Origin: Candidatus Zixiibacteriota bacterium | GTDB lineage: Bacteria; Zixibacteria; MSB-5A5; GN15; PGXB01 | DNA length: 39,913 nucleotides | Assembly: GCA_900498245.1 (NCBI GenBank) | Contig: LS998015.1 | Location: forward strand, 1,390,405-1,430,317 | Direction of reading: 5' to 3' | Shown here: positions 25,708 to 34,374 of the stretch, piece after piece | How positions within the stretch are numbered: position 1 is the first letter of the stretch | Layout: every line of letters starts with the position of its first letter | Notes under the pieces: generated by a model | What the model saw: only the letters and a program-made list of their open reading frames with translations | The model's database searches: none | Told to the model about the DNA's origin: nothing | Made by a program: the position numbers and the translations under genes

Positions 25708-26226
25708 CTAGGAGATCAATTTCTTTATTGCAGCGAGAGCATCATCGTAATTCGGCTCGTGGCTCGTTTCCTTGACATATTGGATATAGCGAATAATGCC
25801 TTTGGTATCGATAACGAAAATAACCCGGGCCAAAAGGTGAAGACCTTTTATCAGGACGCCATAGGTATTGCCGAAGGAGGCTTTCTGATAATCGGACAGA
25901 GTCATCACGCTATTGACACCGGCGGCCCCGCACCAGCGCTTCTGGGCAAACGGGAGGTCCATACTGATGGTCAATATTTTAACCTTGTCTCCCAATCCGG
26001 CGGCTTCCTTATTGAAACGACGAGTTTCGGTATCGCAAACGGGGGTATCCAGCGAAGGGACGGACGAAATGACGACCACTTTTCCTCTCAACGAAGAGAG
26101 TTGAAACGGCTTTAAATCGTTGTCAACAACGTCGAAATCGGGAGCCGAGTCGCCGACTTTCAGTTCATTTCCAATAAGGGTCAAAGGATTCCCTTGTGAA
26201 GTAACAACGCCAGTTCTTTCACTCAT
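25708..26226 (-). CDS. tpx: Thiol peroxidase
   Basis: The 172-aa peroxiredoxin of the Tpx class reduces hydrogen peroxide and alkyl hydroperoxides using thioredoxin. The peroxidatic Cys lies in SLDTPVCDTETRRFN and the resolving Cys in FAQKRWCGAAG, the correct Tpx pair. VGDSAPDF and DLKPFQLSSLRGKVVVISSVPS are family-typical. AGGAGA is five bases before the ATG. A 13-bp palindrome GCAAT-TCA-ATTGC lies at 26268-26280, 42-54 bases upstream, and could be an operator. Ferritin follows after 83 bases. Confidence 0.96.
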   Translation of the reverse strand: MSERTGVVTSQGNPLTLIGNELKVGDSAPDFDVVDNDLKPFQLSSLRGKVVVISSVPSLDTPVCDTETRRFNKEAAGLGDKVKILTISMDLPFAQKRWCGAAGVNSVMTLSDYQKASFGNTYGVLIKGLHLLARVIFVIDTKGIIRYIQYVKETSHEPNYDDALAAIKKLIS

Positions 26227-26541
26227 GACATTCTCCTCTTAGATCGATAAAGTGTTTTTTTAACATTGCAATTCAATTGCTCCCTTAGGGCCTTACAATA
26301 ACTTTTACGCCTTTAACAGGGGGAAATGTGATTTTGTTTCCCGGGTTGCATAAAATTTTGGCGGCGGGGGCTCTCCAAATTTATTGAAATCAATATTAAA
26401 AATTCGATAAATTGACTTAAATCAAGGCATCAGAGGGAGCCGCATCATTTTTTTGATGGATCAAATCTAATTGAGGTGGGAAAGGAGATTTAGCAGTTCC
26501 CGGCTTGCCTCGGACTATCAATTATAACAGGGAGAAAAATT
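26227..26541. other. Divergent control region between tpx and the HAO-like operon
   Basis: No gene. It holds the palindrome GCAATTCAATTGC (26268-26280) near tpx, an FNR-type site (26412-26425), and a second, shorter palindrome TTTGATGGATCAAA just downstream, near 26451-26464. Confidence 0.5.
26412..26425. promoter_or_regulatory. FNR/CRP-family-type site
   Basis: TTGAC-TTAA-ATCAA matches nine of ten bases of the FNR consensus TTGAT-N4-ATCAA. It is about 116 bases upstream of the HAO-like octaheme cytochrome gene, as expected for a gene set switched on without oxygen or by nitrogen oxides. Confidence 0.55.
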
Positions 26542-27981
26542 ATGCCAAAACTGGTATTTCCAAAAGTGTCACAATTAATGGCAATAATAGTCATTTGCGC
26601 CATAATAATTCCGCATTTGGATGCCCAGACGCCAGGGGACAAATGTATCGCCTGCCATGAAAAGGTTTCCCCCGGAATCGTCGGCCAGTGGCATCTCTCT
26701 AAACACAGTCAGGCCGGAGTTTCGTGCATAGACTGCCATGAAGCGGAAGCCTCCGACCCCGACGGCTTTATGCATAATGGCCAGCGAATTGCCATAATTG
26801 TTTCGCCAAAGGATTGCGCCCAGTGCCATGAAGAGGAATATTTTCAGCAAAAAGGGTCGCATCACGCCAAGGCTGCCGATATTTTGGGTTCTCTGGATAA
26901 TCTTCTCGGAGAGGTTATTGGAGGGGAACCGGCCGTCAATGTCGGCTGCAAGCAGTGCCACGGCGGTGTCGTTCGGATCGATTCCACCGGTCATCCAACT
27001 TCGGACACATGGCCGAATACCGGGATGGGCCGAATCAATCCCGACGGATCCCGCGGATCGTGTTCGGCGTGTCATGCCCGGCATGAGTTCTCGGTCAAGC
27101 AGGCCCGACAACCGGAAGCCTGCGGGAAATGCCATCTGGGGCCGGATCATCCCCAGATCGAGGTTTGGAACGAATCAAAGCACGGGGTTCTATATCATGC
27201 GGACCGGGAAAATTTGAAATTGGAAAGCCAGCCGTGGCGAGCGGGTCAGGAATATTTTGTCGGACCGACCTGTTCGTCGTGTCATATGAGCGGATCGGGT
27301 CACCAGGCCACGACCCATGATGTCGGTGAAAGAATCTCGTGGACATTGCGGCCGCCAATATCGGTCAAACTAAACATGGTCGTATTCGAGGATGACGGCA
27401 AGGAAGATATAACAGGAGACAACCCGGTGCTTCCGGCGGTCGGGTCGATGTATAAGGCTTCCGCCGGTCAAATGAAAAAGGTCAAGGCGGTCCTGGACTG
27501 GAAAGATCGGCGATCGCGGATGCAGGATGTGTGCGGTCAGTGTCACGAGAAATCATTCGTGAAAGGGGCGTACGCACAATTCGACGATATGGTTAACTTA
27601 TATGACGAGAAATTCGCCAAACCGGCCAAGGCGATTATCGATGAACTGAAGGCGGCCGGGAAAATATCGCAAGCCGATTTTGACGACCCGATCGAATGGA
27701 CCTGGTATGAGATGTGGCACCATCAGGGGAGAAGGGCGCATCACGGGGCGGCGATGCAGGGACCGGATTATGCCTGGTGGCACGGTCTCTATGAAGTGGC
27801 AAAAGTCTTCTATATGGAGTTCTTGCCTCAGGTAAAAGAGGTGGCAGGCGAGGAAATGGCGTCGAAATTATTCGACAAATATATCTACACACAACCGGGG
27901 CACCTCTGGTATCGCGACGGTTTGGGAAAAGATGCTCTGGGAAAAATTCAGAAATTTTATAAGGAACGATATGGGGAATAA
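26542..27981 (+). CDS. Octaheme HAO-like multiheme cytochrome c
   Basis: The 479-aa periplasmic protein has a signal peptide (about 1-28) and eight CXXCH motifs: CIACH, CIDCH, CAQCH, CKQCH, CSACH, CGKCH, CSSCH and CGQCH. The heme-free C-terminal part (EWTWYEMWHHQGRRAHHGAAMQGPDYAWWHGLYEVAK and TQPGHLWYR) is typical of the hydroxylamine oxidoreductase-like family. Members oxidise hydroxylamine or hydrazine, or reduce nitrite when the crosslinking Tyr is absent. Tyr residues occur here (for example PDYAWW), but I cannot tell whether the crosslinking one is conserved. AGGGAG precedes the ATG. It is first in an operon with Rieske and cytochrome b genes. Confidence 0.9.
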   Translation: MPKLVFPKVSQLMAIIVICAIIIPHLDAQTPGDKCIACHEKVSPGIVGQWHLSKHSQAGVSCIDCHEAEASDPDGFMHNGQRIAIIVSPKDCAQCHEEEYFQQKGSHHAKAADILGSLDNLLGEVIGGEPAVNVGCKQCHGGVVRIDSTGHPTSDTWPNTGMGRINPDGSRGSCSACHARHEFSVKQARQPEACGKCHLGPDHPQIEVWNESKHGVLYHADRENLKLESQPWRAGQEYFVGPTCSSCHMSGSGHQATTHDVGERISWTLRPPISVKLNMVVFEDDGKEDITGDNPVLPAVGSMYKASAGQMKKVKAVLDWKDRRSRMQDVCGQCHEKSFVKGAYAQFDDMVNLYDEKFAKPAKAIIDELKAAGKISQADFDDPIEWTWYEMWHHQGRRAHHGAAMQGPDYAWWHGLYEVAKVFYMEFLPQVKEVAGEEMASKLFDKYIYTQPGHLWYRDGLGKDALGKIQKFYKERYGE

Positions 27982-28065
27982 GGGGAAGATTTTTCTTGCA
28001 GGAAAGATAATAATTAATTAATATGGACTTTATCGATAGAAAAAGTATGTGTTGTCGGAGGCGTC

Positions 28066-28524
28066 TTGGATAGTTCCAATCAGGATCGGCGCGGTTTTCT
28101 GAACTGGCTTATCGGGGGAGGAGCGGTTGCATTTCTCGGTTCCGTTCTGTACCCGGTAGTAAAGTACATCGTTCCGCCGGCATCGGGGGAGGCCAATGTC
28201 TCCCAGGTAAAACTTCCGTTTAAATTGAAGGAATTGCAGGAAGACGATAAGCGGTTCAGAATTTTTAAATTTGGACGTACCCTGGGAATTATAGTCTGGG
28301 GCTCGGACAATAAACTTCATGCGCTATCCGCAATTTGTACACACCTTGATTGTACAGTCCAGTACCGGAAGGACCTCGGCCTGATCTGGTGTGCCTGTCA
28401 TAACGGCAAATATGATTTGGAAGGTAGAAATATATCAGGTCCGCCGCCGCGGCCATTAAAGCAGTTTGATGTCCATGTCAACCAGACCACCGGGGATATT
28501 GTCGTTGCCGAGGGACAGGCGTAA
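28066..28524 (+). CDS. Rieske [2Fe-2S] protein
   Basis: The 152-aa membrane-anchored Rieske protein has cluster ligands CTHLDC and CACHNGKYD, a GPPPRPL turn, and an N-terminal twin-arginine-like segment (DRRGFLNWLIGG) that also anchors it. The start is TTG 28066, supported by GGAGG four bases upstream; a nearby ATG is out of frame. It would pass electrons from quinol oxidised by the adjacent cytochrome b. Its stop overlaps the cytochrome b start (TAATG). Confidence 0.95.
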   Translation: MDSSNQDRRGFLNWLIGGGAVAFLGSVLYPVVKYIVPPASGEANVSQVKLPFKLKELQEDDKRFRIFKFGRTLGIIVWGSDNKLHALSAICTHLDCTVQYRKDLGLIWCACHNGKYDLEGRNISGPPPRPLKQFDVHVNQTTGDIVVAEGQA

Positions 28525-29645
28525 TGGAAAGGGCGACTTCACCCAAGAAATTCGGCCGAAGGATTTATACCTGGGTCGATGAGCGGCTGAAGATTGCCAC
28601 GCTGGTGGAATATATGTCGCACAAAGCGGTGCCCAAGCATCGCGGCTCGATCTGGTATTATTTCGGCGGGGCGACGCTATTCTTTTTCGTGGTGCAGGTG
28701 GTTACGGGAATACTTCTCTTGCTTTACTATCGGCCGGGTGCGGATTCGGCCTATGAATCGGTGAAATTTATAATTTCGGAAGTCTCCTTCGGGTGGCTGA
28801 TTCGGGCGATTCATTCCTGGTCGGCAAACCTGATGATTCTGGCTGCGTTCATCCATATGTTTTCGGTATTTTTCACGCATGCCTATCGGAATCCGCGGGA
28901 GATGACCTGGATTTCGGGAGTAATATTACTGGGGTTGGGCTTGATGTTCGGGTTTTCGGGGTATCTTTTGCCCTGGAACCAGCTCTCTTTCTTTGCGACC
29001 AGGGTCGGAACCGGCATGGCCGGTTCGTTGCCGATAGTGGGGAAATTTCTGATGACGGTGATGCGCGGCGGCGATGATGTCACGGGGGCGACAATTGGAC
29101 GATTTTTCGGTTTACACGTAGCGGTCCTGCCGGGCATTTTCGCGGTCCTGCTTTCTGTTCATCTCTTTTTCATACAGAGACAGGGGATGTCAGAGCCGCT
29201 GGAGTGGGAAACCGACAAGACGGCCGTTCACAAATACTATCCGTTTTTCCCCAATTTCCTGATGCGGGAACTTCTGATCTGGTTGATTATGCTCAATATC
29301 CTGGCGGTCCTGGCCGTAGTTTTTCCCGACGGTATCGGAGCGGTCCATTGGCCCCTGGGGCAGAAGGCCGACCCCTTTGCGCCGCCGCCGCCGGTAATTC
29401 GGCCGGAGTGGTATTTCATGTTTGCCTTTCAGGGACTGAAATTCATGCCGGCGCATCTTTTCTCAATCGAAGGGGAATTGATCGGGTTGGGGGTAATGTC
29501 TCTGGGCGGATTAATCTGGCTTCTGGTCCCGTTTCTTGCGCGAACCAAGGCCCCCGGAGAGAAACCGATTCTGATCAGCGCCTTCGGCTGGGTGGTTTTG
29601 ATATTTATCATTACGATGACTATTTTGGGATATTTGCTGAAATGA
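28524..29645 (+). CDS. Cytochrome b of a Rieske/b-type quinol oxidase
   Basis: The 373-aa polytopic protein has a full-length architecture with the b6-type N-terminal helices and the subunit IV-like C-terminal helices fused. Two pairs of His 14 residues apart (in IHSWSANLMILAAFIHMF and GLHVAVLPGIFAVLLSVHLFF) bind the two b hemes. The Qo-site PEWYF motif follows the IRPEWYFMFAFQGLKFMP segment. It would form a bc1/b6f-like complex with the Rieske protein; the usual c1 or f is replaced by multiheme c cytochromes encoded downstream. Its stop overlaps the next ATG (ATGA). Confidence 0.95.
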   Translation: MERATSPKKFGRRIYTWVDERLKIATLVEYMSHKAVPKHRGSIWYYFGGATLFFFVVQVVTGILLLLYYRPGADSAYESVKFIISEVSFGWLIRAIHSWSANLMILAAFIHMFSVFFTHAYRNPREMTWISGVILLGLGLMFGFSGYLLPWNQLSFFATRVGTGMAGSLPIVGKFLMTVMRGGDDVTGATIGRFFGLHVAVLPGIFAVLLSVHLFFIQRQGMSEPLEWETDKTAVHKYYPFFPNFLMRELLIWLIMLNILAVLAVVFPDGIGAVHWPLGQKADPFAPPPPVIRPEWYFMFAFQGLKFMPAHLFSIEGELIGLGVMSLGGLIWLLVPFLARTKAPGEKPILISAFGWVVLIFIITMTILGYLLK

Positions 29646-30904
29646 ACACAAGAGTACGAAATACGAGTCAATTATGGGTTGGAGTGGCCCTAATCGCGGC
29701 GGTGCTGCTGGTGCCGTCAATCGGCCGGGGAGACGGCTGTTATGATTGCCATTCGACATGGGAGGAAGGGAATCAGGCGCCGTCGAAATTGATTCATCTG
29801 GATGTTCATTACAAGGCCGGACTGGGATGCTCCGATTGCCACGGCGGCGATCCGAATGCCGATGATATGGATGTCGTGAGAAAGAGCAAAGGATTCAAAG
29901 GGGTGCCGAAACCGGCCGAGATTCCGCAATTCTGCGCCTCTTGCCACAGTGACCCGGTTTACATGATGAAGCATAATCCTTCATTGCCGACCGATCAATT
30001 GGAAAAATATAAAACCTCGGTTCATGGTAAACGGCTTTTGGAAAAAGGGGACACCAAGGTGGCCAATTGCGTTTCCTGCCATTCGGTGCATAATATAGAA
30101 ACGCCCCTGACGCCGACATCGACGGTCAATATTCAAAATGTTCCCAAGACCTGCGCCAAGTGCCATGCCGACTCGACCTATATGAAAGGGTACGGCATTC
30201 CCACAAATCAGTACAACGACTATGTCAAATCGGTTCATGGAGTGGCCTTGCTGGTCAATAAGGACAATGGCGCTCCGGCCTGCAACAGCTGTCATGGGAA
30301 TCATGGGGCTACCCCGCCCGGGGTTACGACACTGGCGGCCGTCTGCGGAACCTGTCATGCCCTGGTGGCGGATAATTTCGACAAATCCCCTCACAAGAAA
30401 GCTTTCGATGAAGCGGGGTTTCCCGAGTGCGAAACCTGTCACTCCAATCATTATGTCCAGAAACCCCAGTTGTATTGGGTCGGGATCACGGATTCATCCC
30501 TTTGTATAAGGTGCCACGCCGCCAATGACGGAACCCGGGGATTTGCAGTCGCCGATTCGGTTCATCTGGCCCTGAGCCGCCTGACTGATGCTTATGACAG
30601 GGCGGCCAAAGAAATCGATAGGGCGGATCAGAAGGGAATGATGGTAACCGATGACCGGTTTGCGCTGAATGATGTCAAGCAAAGCATAATTCAGGGAACC
30701 AACGAAGTTCATTTATTTGACGCCTCGGTGGTGGAAAAGACATCAGCCGAAGCAGTTAAGGCGGCGGACAAGGTCTATGAATCGGGGCAGAAAAAGATCG
30801 CCAATTACTATTTCCGCCGGAAGGGATTGGGAATAGCCACTCTCCTGATAACAATTCTGGTTATCGCCTTATTTTTCAAGATGAGATCTCTTGATAAGAA
30901 CTAA
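29642..30904 (+). CDS. Nine-heme membrane-anchored cytochrome c
   Basis: The 420-aa protein starts at ATG 29642, overlapping the cytochrome b stop by four bases. A signal peptide precedes nine CXXCH motifs (CYDCH, CSDCH, CASCH, CVSCH, CAKCH, CNSCH, CGTCH, CETCH, CIRCH) with interspersed SVHG and PHKK segments that offer distal His ligands. A helical linker and one C-terminal membrane helix (LGIATLLITILVIALFF) follow. It probably replaces cytochrome c1 as electron acceptor of the Rieske/b unit. An open frame extending upstream to 29204 overlaps cytochrome b and is not the gene. Confidence 0.92.
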   Translation: MNTRVRNTSQLWVGVALIAAVLLVPSIGRGDGCYDCHSTWEEGNQAPSKLIHLDVHYKAGLGCSDCHGGDPNADDMDVVRKSKGFKGVPKPAEIPQFCASCHSDPVYMMKHNPSLPTDQLEKYKTSVHGKRLLEKGDTKVANCVSCHSVHNIETPLTPTSTVNIQNVPKTCAKCHADSTYMKGYGIPTNQYNDYVKSVHGVALLVNKDNGAPACNSCHGNHGATPPGVTTLAAVCGTCHALVADNFDKSPHKKAFDEAGFPECETCHSNHYVQKPQLYWVGITDSSLCIRCHAANDGTRGFAVADSVHLALSRLTDAYDRAAKEIDRADQKGMMVTDDRFALNDVKQSIIQGTNEVHLFDASVVEKTSAEAVKAADKVYESGQKKIANYYFRRKGLGIATLLITILVIALFFKMRSLDKN

Positions 30905-30980
30905 AAATCTCGCTTTATTAATCAAGAAATTTGGATAGGTTTTGAATTATTATTTCTAGAGAAACAGGATACCATAAAAT

Positions 30981-32495
30981 ATGAGAGAATTGAAATTTCC
31001 ACGCCTGGTTTATAACTGGATCAGTACGGCCGGCGTCATAATCTCAGTCATTTCGGGATCTCTGGTTTTGCTACTGATGGGGATCTCGCTTTTCACACGG
31101 GATTCCAATCCCTACTTCGGCGTCTTCATGTACATGATTTTGCCGCCGTTTGTCCTGGCCGGACTGGCTTTGATCCCGATCGGAATGTATCGAACGTGGA
31201 AGAAATGGCGCCGGGAGGGGATCGAATCATACCCCAAATGGCCCTATATAGACCTGAATAAGCGCAGCCATCGCAACGCCACCGCCATCTTTTTTTTCGG
31301 GACGATTGTCTTCCTGGCGTTCGGGGCGGTCGGCAGCTATGAAGCATTTCATTACAGCGAGTCGGTCAATTTCTGCGGCAAGACCTGTCATACGGTGATG
31401 AAGCCGGAGTTTACGGCCTATCAGAATTCCCCCCATGCCCGGGTGGCATGTGTGGCATGTCATGTGGGGCCGGGGGCGGGATGGTACGCCAAATCGAAAC
31501 TTGCGGGGGCCTACCAGGTTTACGCGGTGGTGGCCGATAAATACCCGCGGCCGATTCCGACGCCGATTAAGAATCTGCGTCCGGCGCAGGAGACCTGCGA
31601 ACAGTGCCACTGGCCGGACAAGTTTTTCGGCGGCCAGCAGAAAGTATTCGATAATTATATGTATGACAGCACTAATTATTCCTGGCCGATAAACCTCTTG
31701 ATTAAAACAGGCGGAGGGGATCCCCGGACCGGTCAGACGGCGGGTATTCACTGGCACATGAATATTGCGGTTAAAGTCGAATATATTGCCCGAGATGAGC
31801 AGCGCCAGGATATTCCCTGGGTCAAAATAACGGAAAGGAAGACAGGGCGGTCGGTGGTTTATCAAAGCAAAGAAAATCCATTGTCGCAAGAAGAGATAAG
31901 TAAGGCGGTGCCTCGGGTCATGGATTGCATGGATTGCCATAATCGGCCCAGCCATATTTATAACTCGCCCGATTATGCGATAAATATGGCCATTGCTACC
32001 GGCAAGATTAAGAGCAGTTTGCCTTACATTAAGCGAATAGCAGTAGCGGCGATGAGCGCCCAGTATGACAACGACAGCACGGCCCGTGAAGGAATCGCCA
32101 ATTATATAATTGACTTTTATCATGACAGCCTGTCGGGTGTTTATGACAGCCGCCAGGGGGATGTCGACGCGGCGGTGGCGGCGGTTCAATATACGTACAG
32201 TCAGAATATTTTTCCGGAGATGAAAGTCCGTTGGACGGAATATGAAAATAATCTGGGGCACTTCATTTCCAAAGGATGTATGCGGTGCCACGCCGGGGAT
32301 CATGTCAGTTCCGACGGGGAAGTAATCACCCGCGAGTGTACTGCCTGTCACACGATCTTGTCGCAGGGGAGCGGCGGCAGGGCGCAAATGGCCTCTGATC
32401 AAAATGGTTTGGAATTTGTCCACCCCGAGGAATCGATCGGCGAAGCTTGGAAAGAGATGGGATGCTATGATTGCCATACAGGGGTTCAGCCCTAG
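30981..32495 (+). CDS. NapC/NirT-like heptaheme membrane cytochrome
   Basis: The 504-aa protein has three N-terminal membrane helices, unlike the single one of NapC. They are followed by a NapC-like start of the periplasmic part: an atypical heme site C-GKT-CH at 132-137, CVACH, CEQCH, CMDCH, CMRCH, CTACH and CYDCH (six standard plus one CX3CH). The AYQNSPHARVACVACHVGPG segment is typical of this family. It would take electrons from quinol and feed the HAO-like or nine-heme protein. AGGAT lies 12 bases before the ATG. The 76-base gap makes it the last gene of the operon. Confidence 0.88.
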   Translation: MRELKFPRLVYNWISTAGVIISVISGSLVLLLMGISLFTRDSNPYFGVFMYMILPPFVLAGLALIPIGMYRTWKKWRREGIESYPKWPYIDLNKRSHRNATAIFFFGTIVFLAFGAVGSYEAFHYSESVNFCGKTCHTVMKPEFTAYQNSPHARVACVACHVGPGAGWYAKSKLAGAYQVYAVVADKYPRPIPTPIKNLRPAQETCEQCHWPDKFFGGQQKVFDNYMYDSTNYSWPINLLIKTGGGDPRTGQTAGIHWHMNIAVKVEYIARDEQRQDIPWVKITERKTGRSVVYQSKENPLSQEEISKAVPRVMDCMDCHNRPSHIYNSPDYAINMAIATGKIKSSLPYIKRIAVAAMSAQYDNDSTAREGIANYIIDFYHDSLSGVYDSRQGDVDAAVAAVQYTYSQNIFPEMKVRWTEYENNLGHFISKGCMRCHAGDHVSSDGEVITRECTACHTILSQGSGGRAQMASDQNGLEFVHPEESIGEAWKEMGCYDCHTGVQP

Positions 32496-32516
32496 GCGGG
32501 GTGAGAAATAAAGGCA

Positions 32517-32556
32517 AAAAAATAGCGTCATGGCAGAAGCCATGACGCTATTTTGG
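32517..32556. terminator. Bidirectional intrinsic terminator
   Basis: AATAGCGTCATGGC and its perfect complement form a 14-bp stem with loop AGAA, flanked by A-run and T-run. It serves the NapC-like gene (plus) and the c554-like gene (minus). Confidence 0.9.
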
Positions 32557-32568
32557 TATTTATCGGGT

Positions 32569-33090
32569 TTACTTCTTCTCGGCCGGAGCTTCTTCCTTGG
32601 CGGCCATAGCATGTACTTTGAGTTTCATCTTGGCGAAATCAAAGGGCTCTTTGGAGGCAAACTGCGCCGGAACATTTTCGTGGCACTTTTTGCAGACCTT
32701 CTCGTCGGGCATAATCAAGCCAGCCTCGAGAGCCAACTTCTTATCTTTCATGACCGACATTTTCATATAGTCGGAACCCGGACCGTGGCAAGCTTCGCAC
32801 TGAACGCCGGTCAGCATTTCGCCGGCGGCATTCTTGCCGGTGGAATGGCAAGCGACGCACTTTTCGTCTTTCTGCTCTTCCGGTTTCAAACTATCCCAGG
32901 CCTTGGCATGTTTGGATTCCAGCCAGGTGGGGTAAACGTTGTCCTTCTTGTGGCACATCATGCACTTGCTGGCGCCAACGTAGGTATGTTTGGCGGGGGC
33001 AGGTTCGGCGGCCTTTTCCTGGGCGAAGGCGGGGGCCATGAAGATTGCCAGAACGGCAACGATTGTGAAAGTAATCACAAACTTCTTCAT
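32569..33090 (-). CDS. Tetraheme cytochrome c (c554-like)
   Basis: The 173-aa periplasmic electron carrier has a signal peptide (ending PAFA-QEK) and four CXXCH motifs (CMMCH, CVACH, CEACH, CKKCH). HTYVGASKCMMCHKKD, LESKHAKAWDSL and TGVQCEACHGPGSDY match the cytochrome c554 family, whose Nitrosomonas member accepts electrons from HAO. A Lys/Ala/Glu-rich tail ends it. It is monocistronic, between two terminators. Proximity to the HAO-like gene supports a shuttle role between that enzyme or the quinol oxidases and the outer-membrane conduit. Confidence 0.92.
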   Translation of the reverse strand: MKKFVITFTIVAVLAIFMAPAFAQEKAAEPAPAKHTYVGASKCMMCHKKDNVYPTWLESKHAKAWDSLKPEEQKDEKCVACHSTGKNAAGEMLTGVQCEACHGPGSDYMKMSVMKDKKLALEAGLIMPDEKVCKKCHENVPAQFASKEPFDFAKMKLKVHAMAAKEEAPAEKK

Positions 33091-33262
33091 TAAAACAATC
33101 CTCCTTAGGCGTTTTGCCTCATATTGGTTAGTCTCAAATCCAAATGGCTATATTCAAATCGTTTCTACTTATACAAAATAAACAAGATAATTGCAATCTT
33201 TTTTTGAATTTTTTCTCGGCCGAATTGTCCTGGGGAGATGAACTATTTTACGAATTTTACAT

Positions 33263-33293
33263 AAAAAAAGGCCCCTTTGCGGGGCCTTTTTTT
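33263..33293. terminator. Bidirectional intrinsic terminator
   Basis: AAAAAAAGGCCCC and GGGGCCTTTTTTT pair perfectly around loop TTTGC. It ends the minus-strand conduit operon 14 bases after its last stop. Confidence 0.92.
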
Positions 33294-33306
33294 GAAAGAC
33301 AACGAT

Positions 33307-34362
33307 TTAGTGAGATGCGATCGGGCCATAGCGGCGTTTGCCGACCAGAACGCCATTCATATAATCAATTGAGTTGCCTAAGACGCTTCTGACATAGGCC
33401 GGATTATGGACGCCCTCGGAACGGTCGCCTTCAATCATTAGGTAGTCAAACAGGCAGCCGGCGACATTTTTATCGGCAATGGTCAGGGTATCGCCGGAAG
33501 GGACATTCGGCAAATAAGAGCCCTGGGTGAAGGTCAGGACGCCGAAATCAATCAATTGGGTGCGCAGAGTGTCCATCATGGCAACGACATCGGTCTGGAT
33601 GCTGTCATAATCGAAGCTCTCGGCTGTAGTGTGGCAAGTCGTACAGACACTTGAAAGATCGCTGCCGGACTCTTCATCAACCATATTCCAACTATGACCG
33701 CCCACCATATAGCCGTCATGAACCTGGGGATTCGCCATATGGCAGCCGATGCAGGCATTGGTCACCTGGGTGGCATGAGGTGATTTATTATAAGTGTAAC
33801 CCTCAATTTCATAGCAATTAGTGCCATTGAGAATATCGGCCTGCATGCTGTGATGCGGTCCCCAGCGATTTGAGGTTATTTGATAGTCATCGCTGGCGAT
33901 GGCATTCGCACCCATCCGGGCCTGGTGGCAATTGGCGCAAAGATTACCTTCGCCGTGGTCAAAGGAAACGCCATTGGCCAAAGTTACGGCGGCCGTAGTT
34001 CTCAAGTTCAGGTTGCCGGAGGTATGAGGCGCATGGCAAGTGAAGCAATGGATGGCGGCGGGATGATCATAGGGCGCATCGTCGGATCCGGTGGCGAGAT
34101 AATCAAGGAAGCCGTTGTCGCTATGGCAGCGTCCGCACCCCGCACGGTTGGCATAATCAACTGTCGTGCCCGAGGCGTGAACGGAATTGGCGTATTCGCC
34201 TTCCGCCTGAATGAGACGGCTGTCGGAGTCACCATGGCAAGTGAAACAACTGGTCAGAACGCTCGATTCCTTGCTTTCATAAACAACCTTGCGCTCGCAG
34301 CCGGTAGCCAGCAGAAGTACTGCCAAGAATGCGATTGGCCCCAAAAGACGTAAGAATTTCAT
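33307..34362 (-). CDS. Hexaheme cytochrome c lipoprotein (candidate extracellular terminal)
   Basis: The 351-aa protein has a lipoprotein signal (lipobox LLATGC, Cys22). Six CXXCH motifs follow: CFTCH, CGRCH, CFTCH, CANCH, CIGCH and CTTCH. The last 100 residues lack hemes and end in EGVHNPAYVRSVLGNSIDYMNG, a helix found at the C-terminus of several large multiheme proteins. AAAGGAG precedes the ATG. It is encoded last in the conduit operon, after the barrel (12-base gap). The lipid anchor and position suggest the outer-surface electron donor, as with OmcB or MtrC, but it has fewer hemes than they do. Confidence 0.88.
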   Translation of the reverse strand: MKFLRLLGPIAFLAVLLLATGCERKVVYESKESSVLTSCFTCHGDSDSRLIQAEGEYANSVHASGTTVDYANRAGCGRCHSDNGFLDYLATGSDDAPYDHPAAIHCFTCHAPHTSGNLNLRTTAAVTLANGVSFDHGEGNLCANCHQARMGANAIASDDYQITSNRWGPHHSMQADILNGTNCYEIEGYTYNKSPHATQVTNACIGCHMANPQVHDGYMVGGHSWNMVDEESGSDLSSVCTTCHTTAESFDYDSIQTDVVAMMDTLRTQLIDFGVLTFTQGSYLPNVPSGDTLTIADKNVAGCLFDYLMIEGDRSEGVHNPAYVRSVLGNSIDYMNGVLVGKRRYGPIASH

Positions 34363-34374
34363 AATACTACTCCT

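Noticed and set aside
29204-29641. Upstream extension of the nine-heme cytochrome reading frame
   Set aside because: It overlaps cytochrome b and lacks sense; the ATG at 29642 is followed by a proper signal peptide and overlaps the cytochrome b stop as ATGA.
31227-32612. Long minus-strand open frame antisense to the NapC-like gene
   Set aside because: It is rich in residues forced by the CXXCH codons on the other strand and has no own start site or family match.
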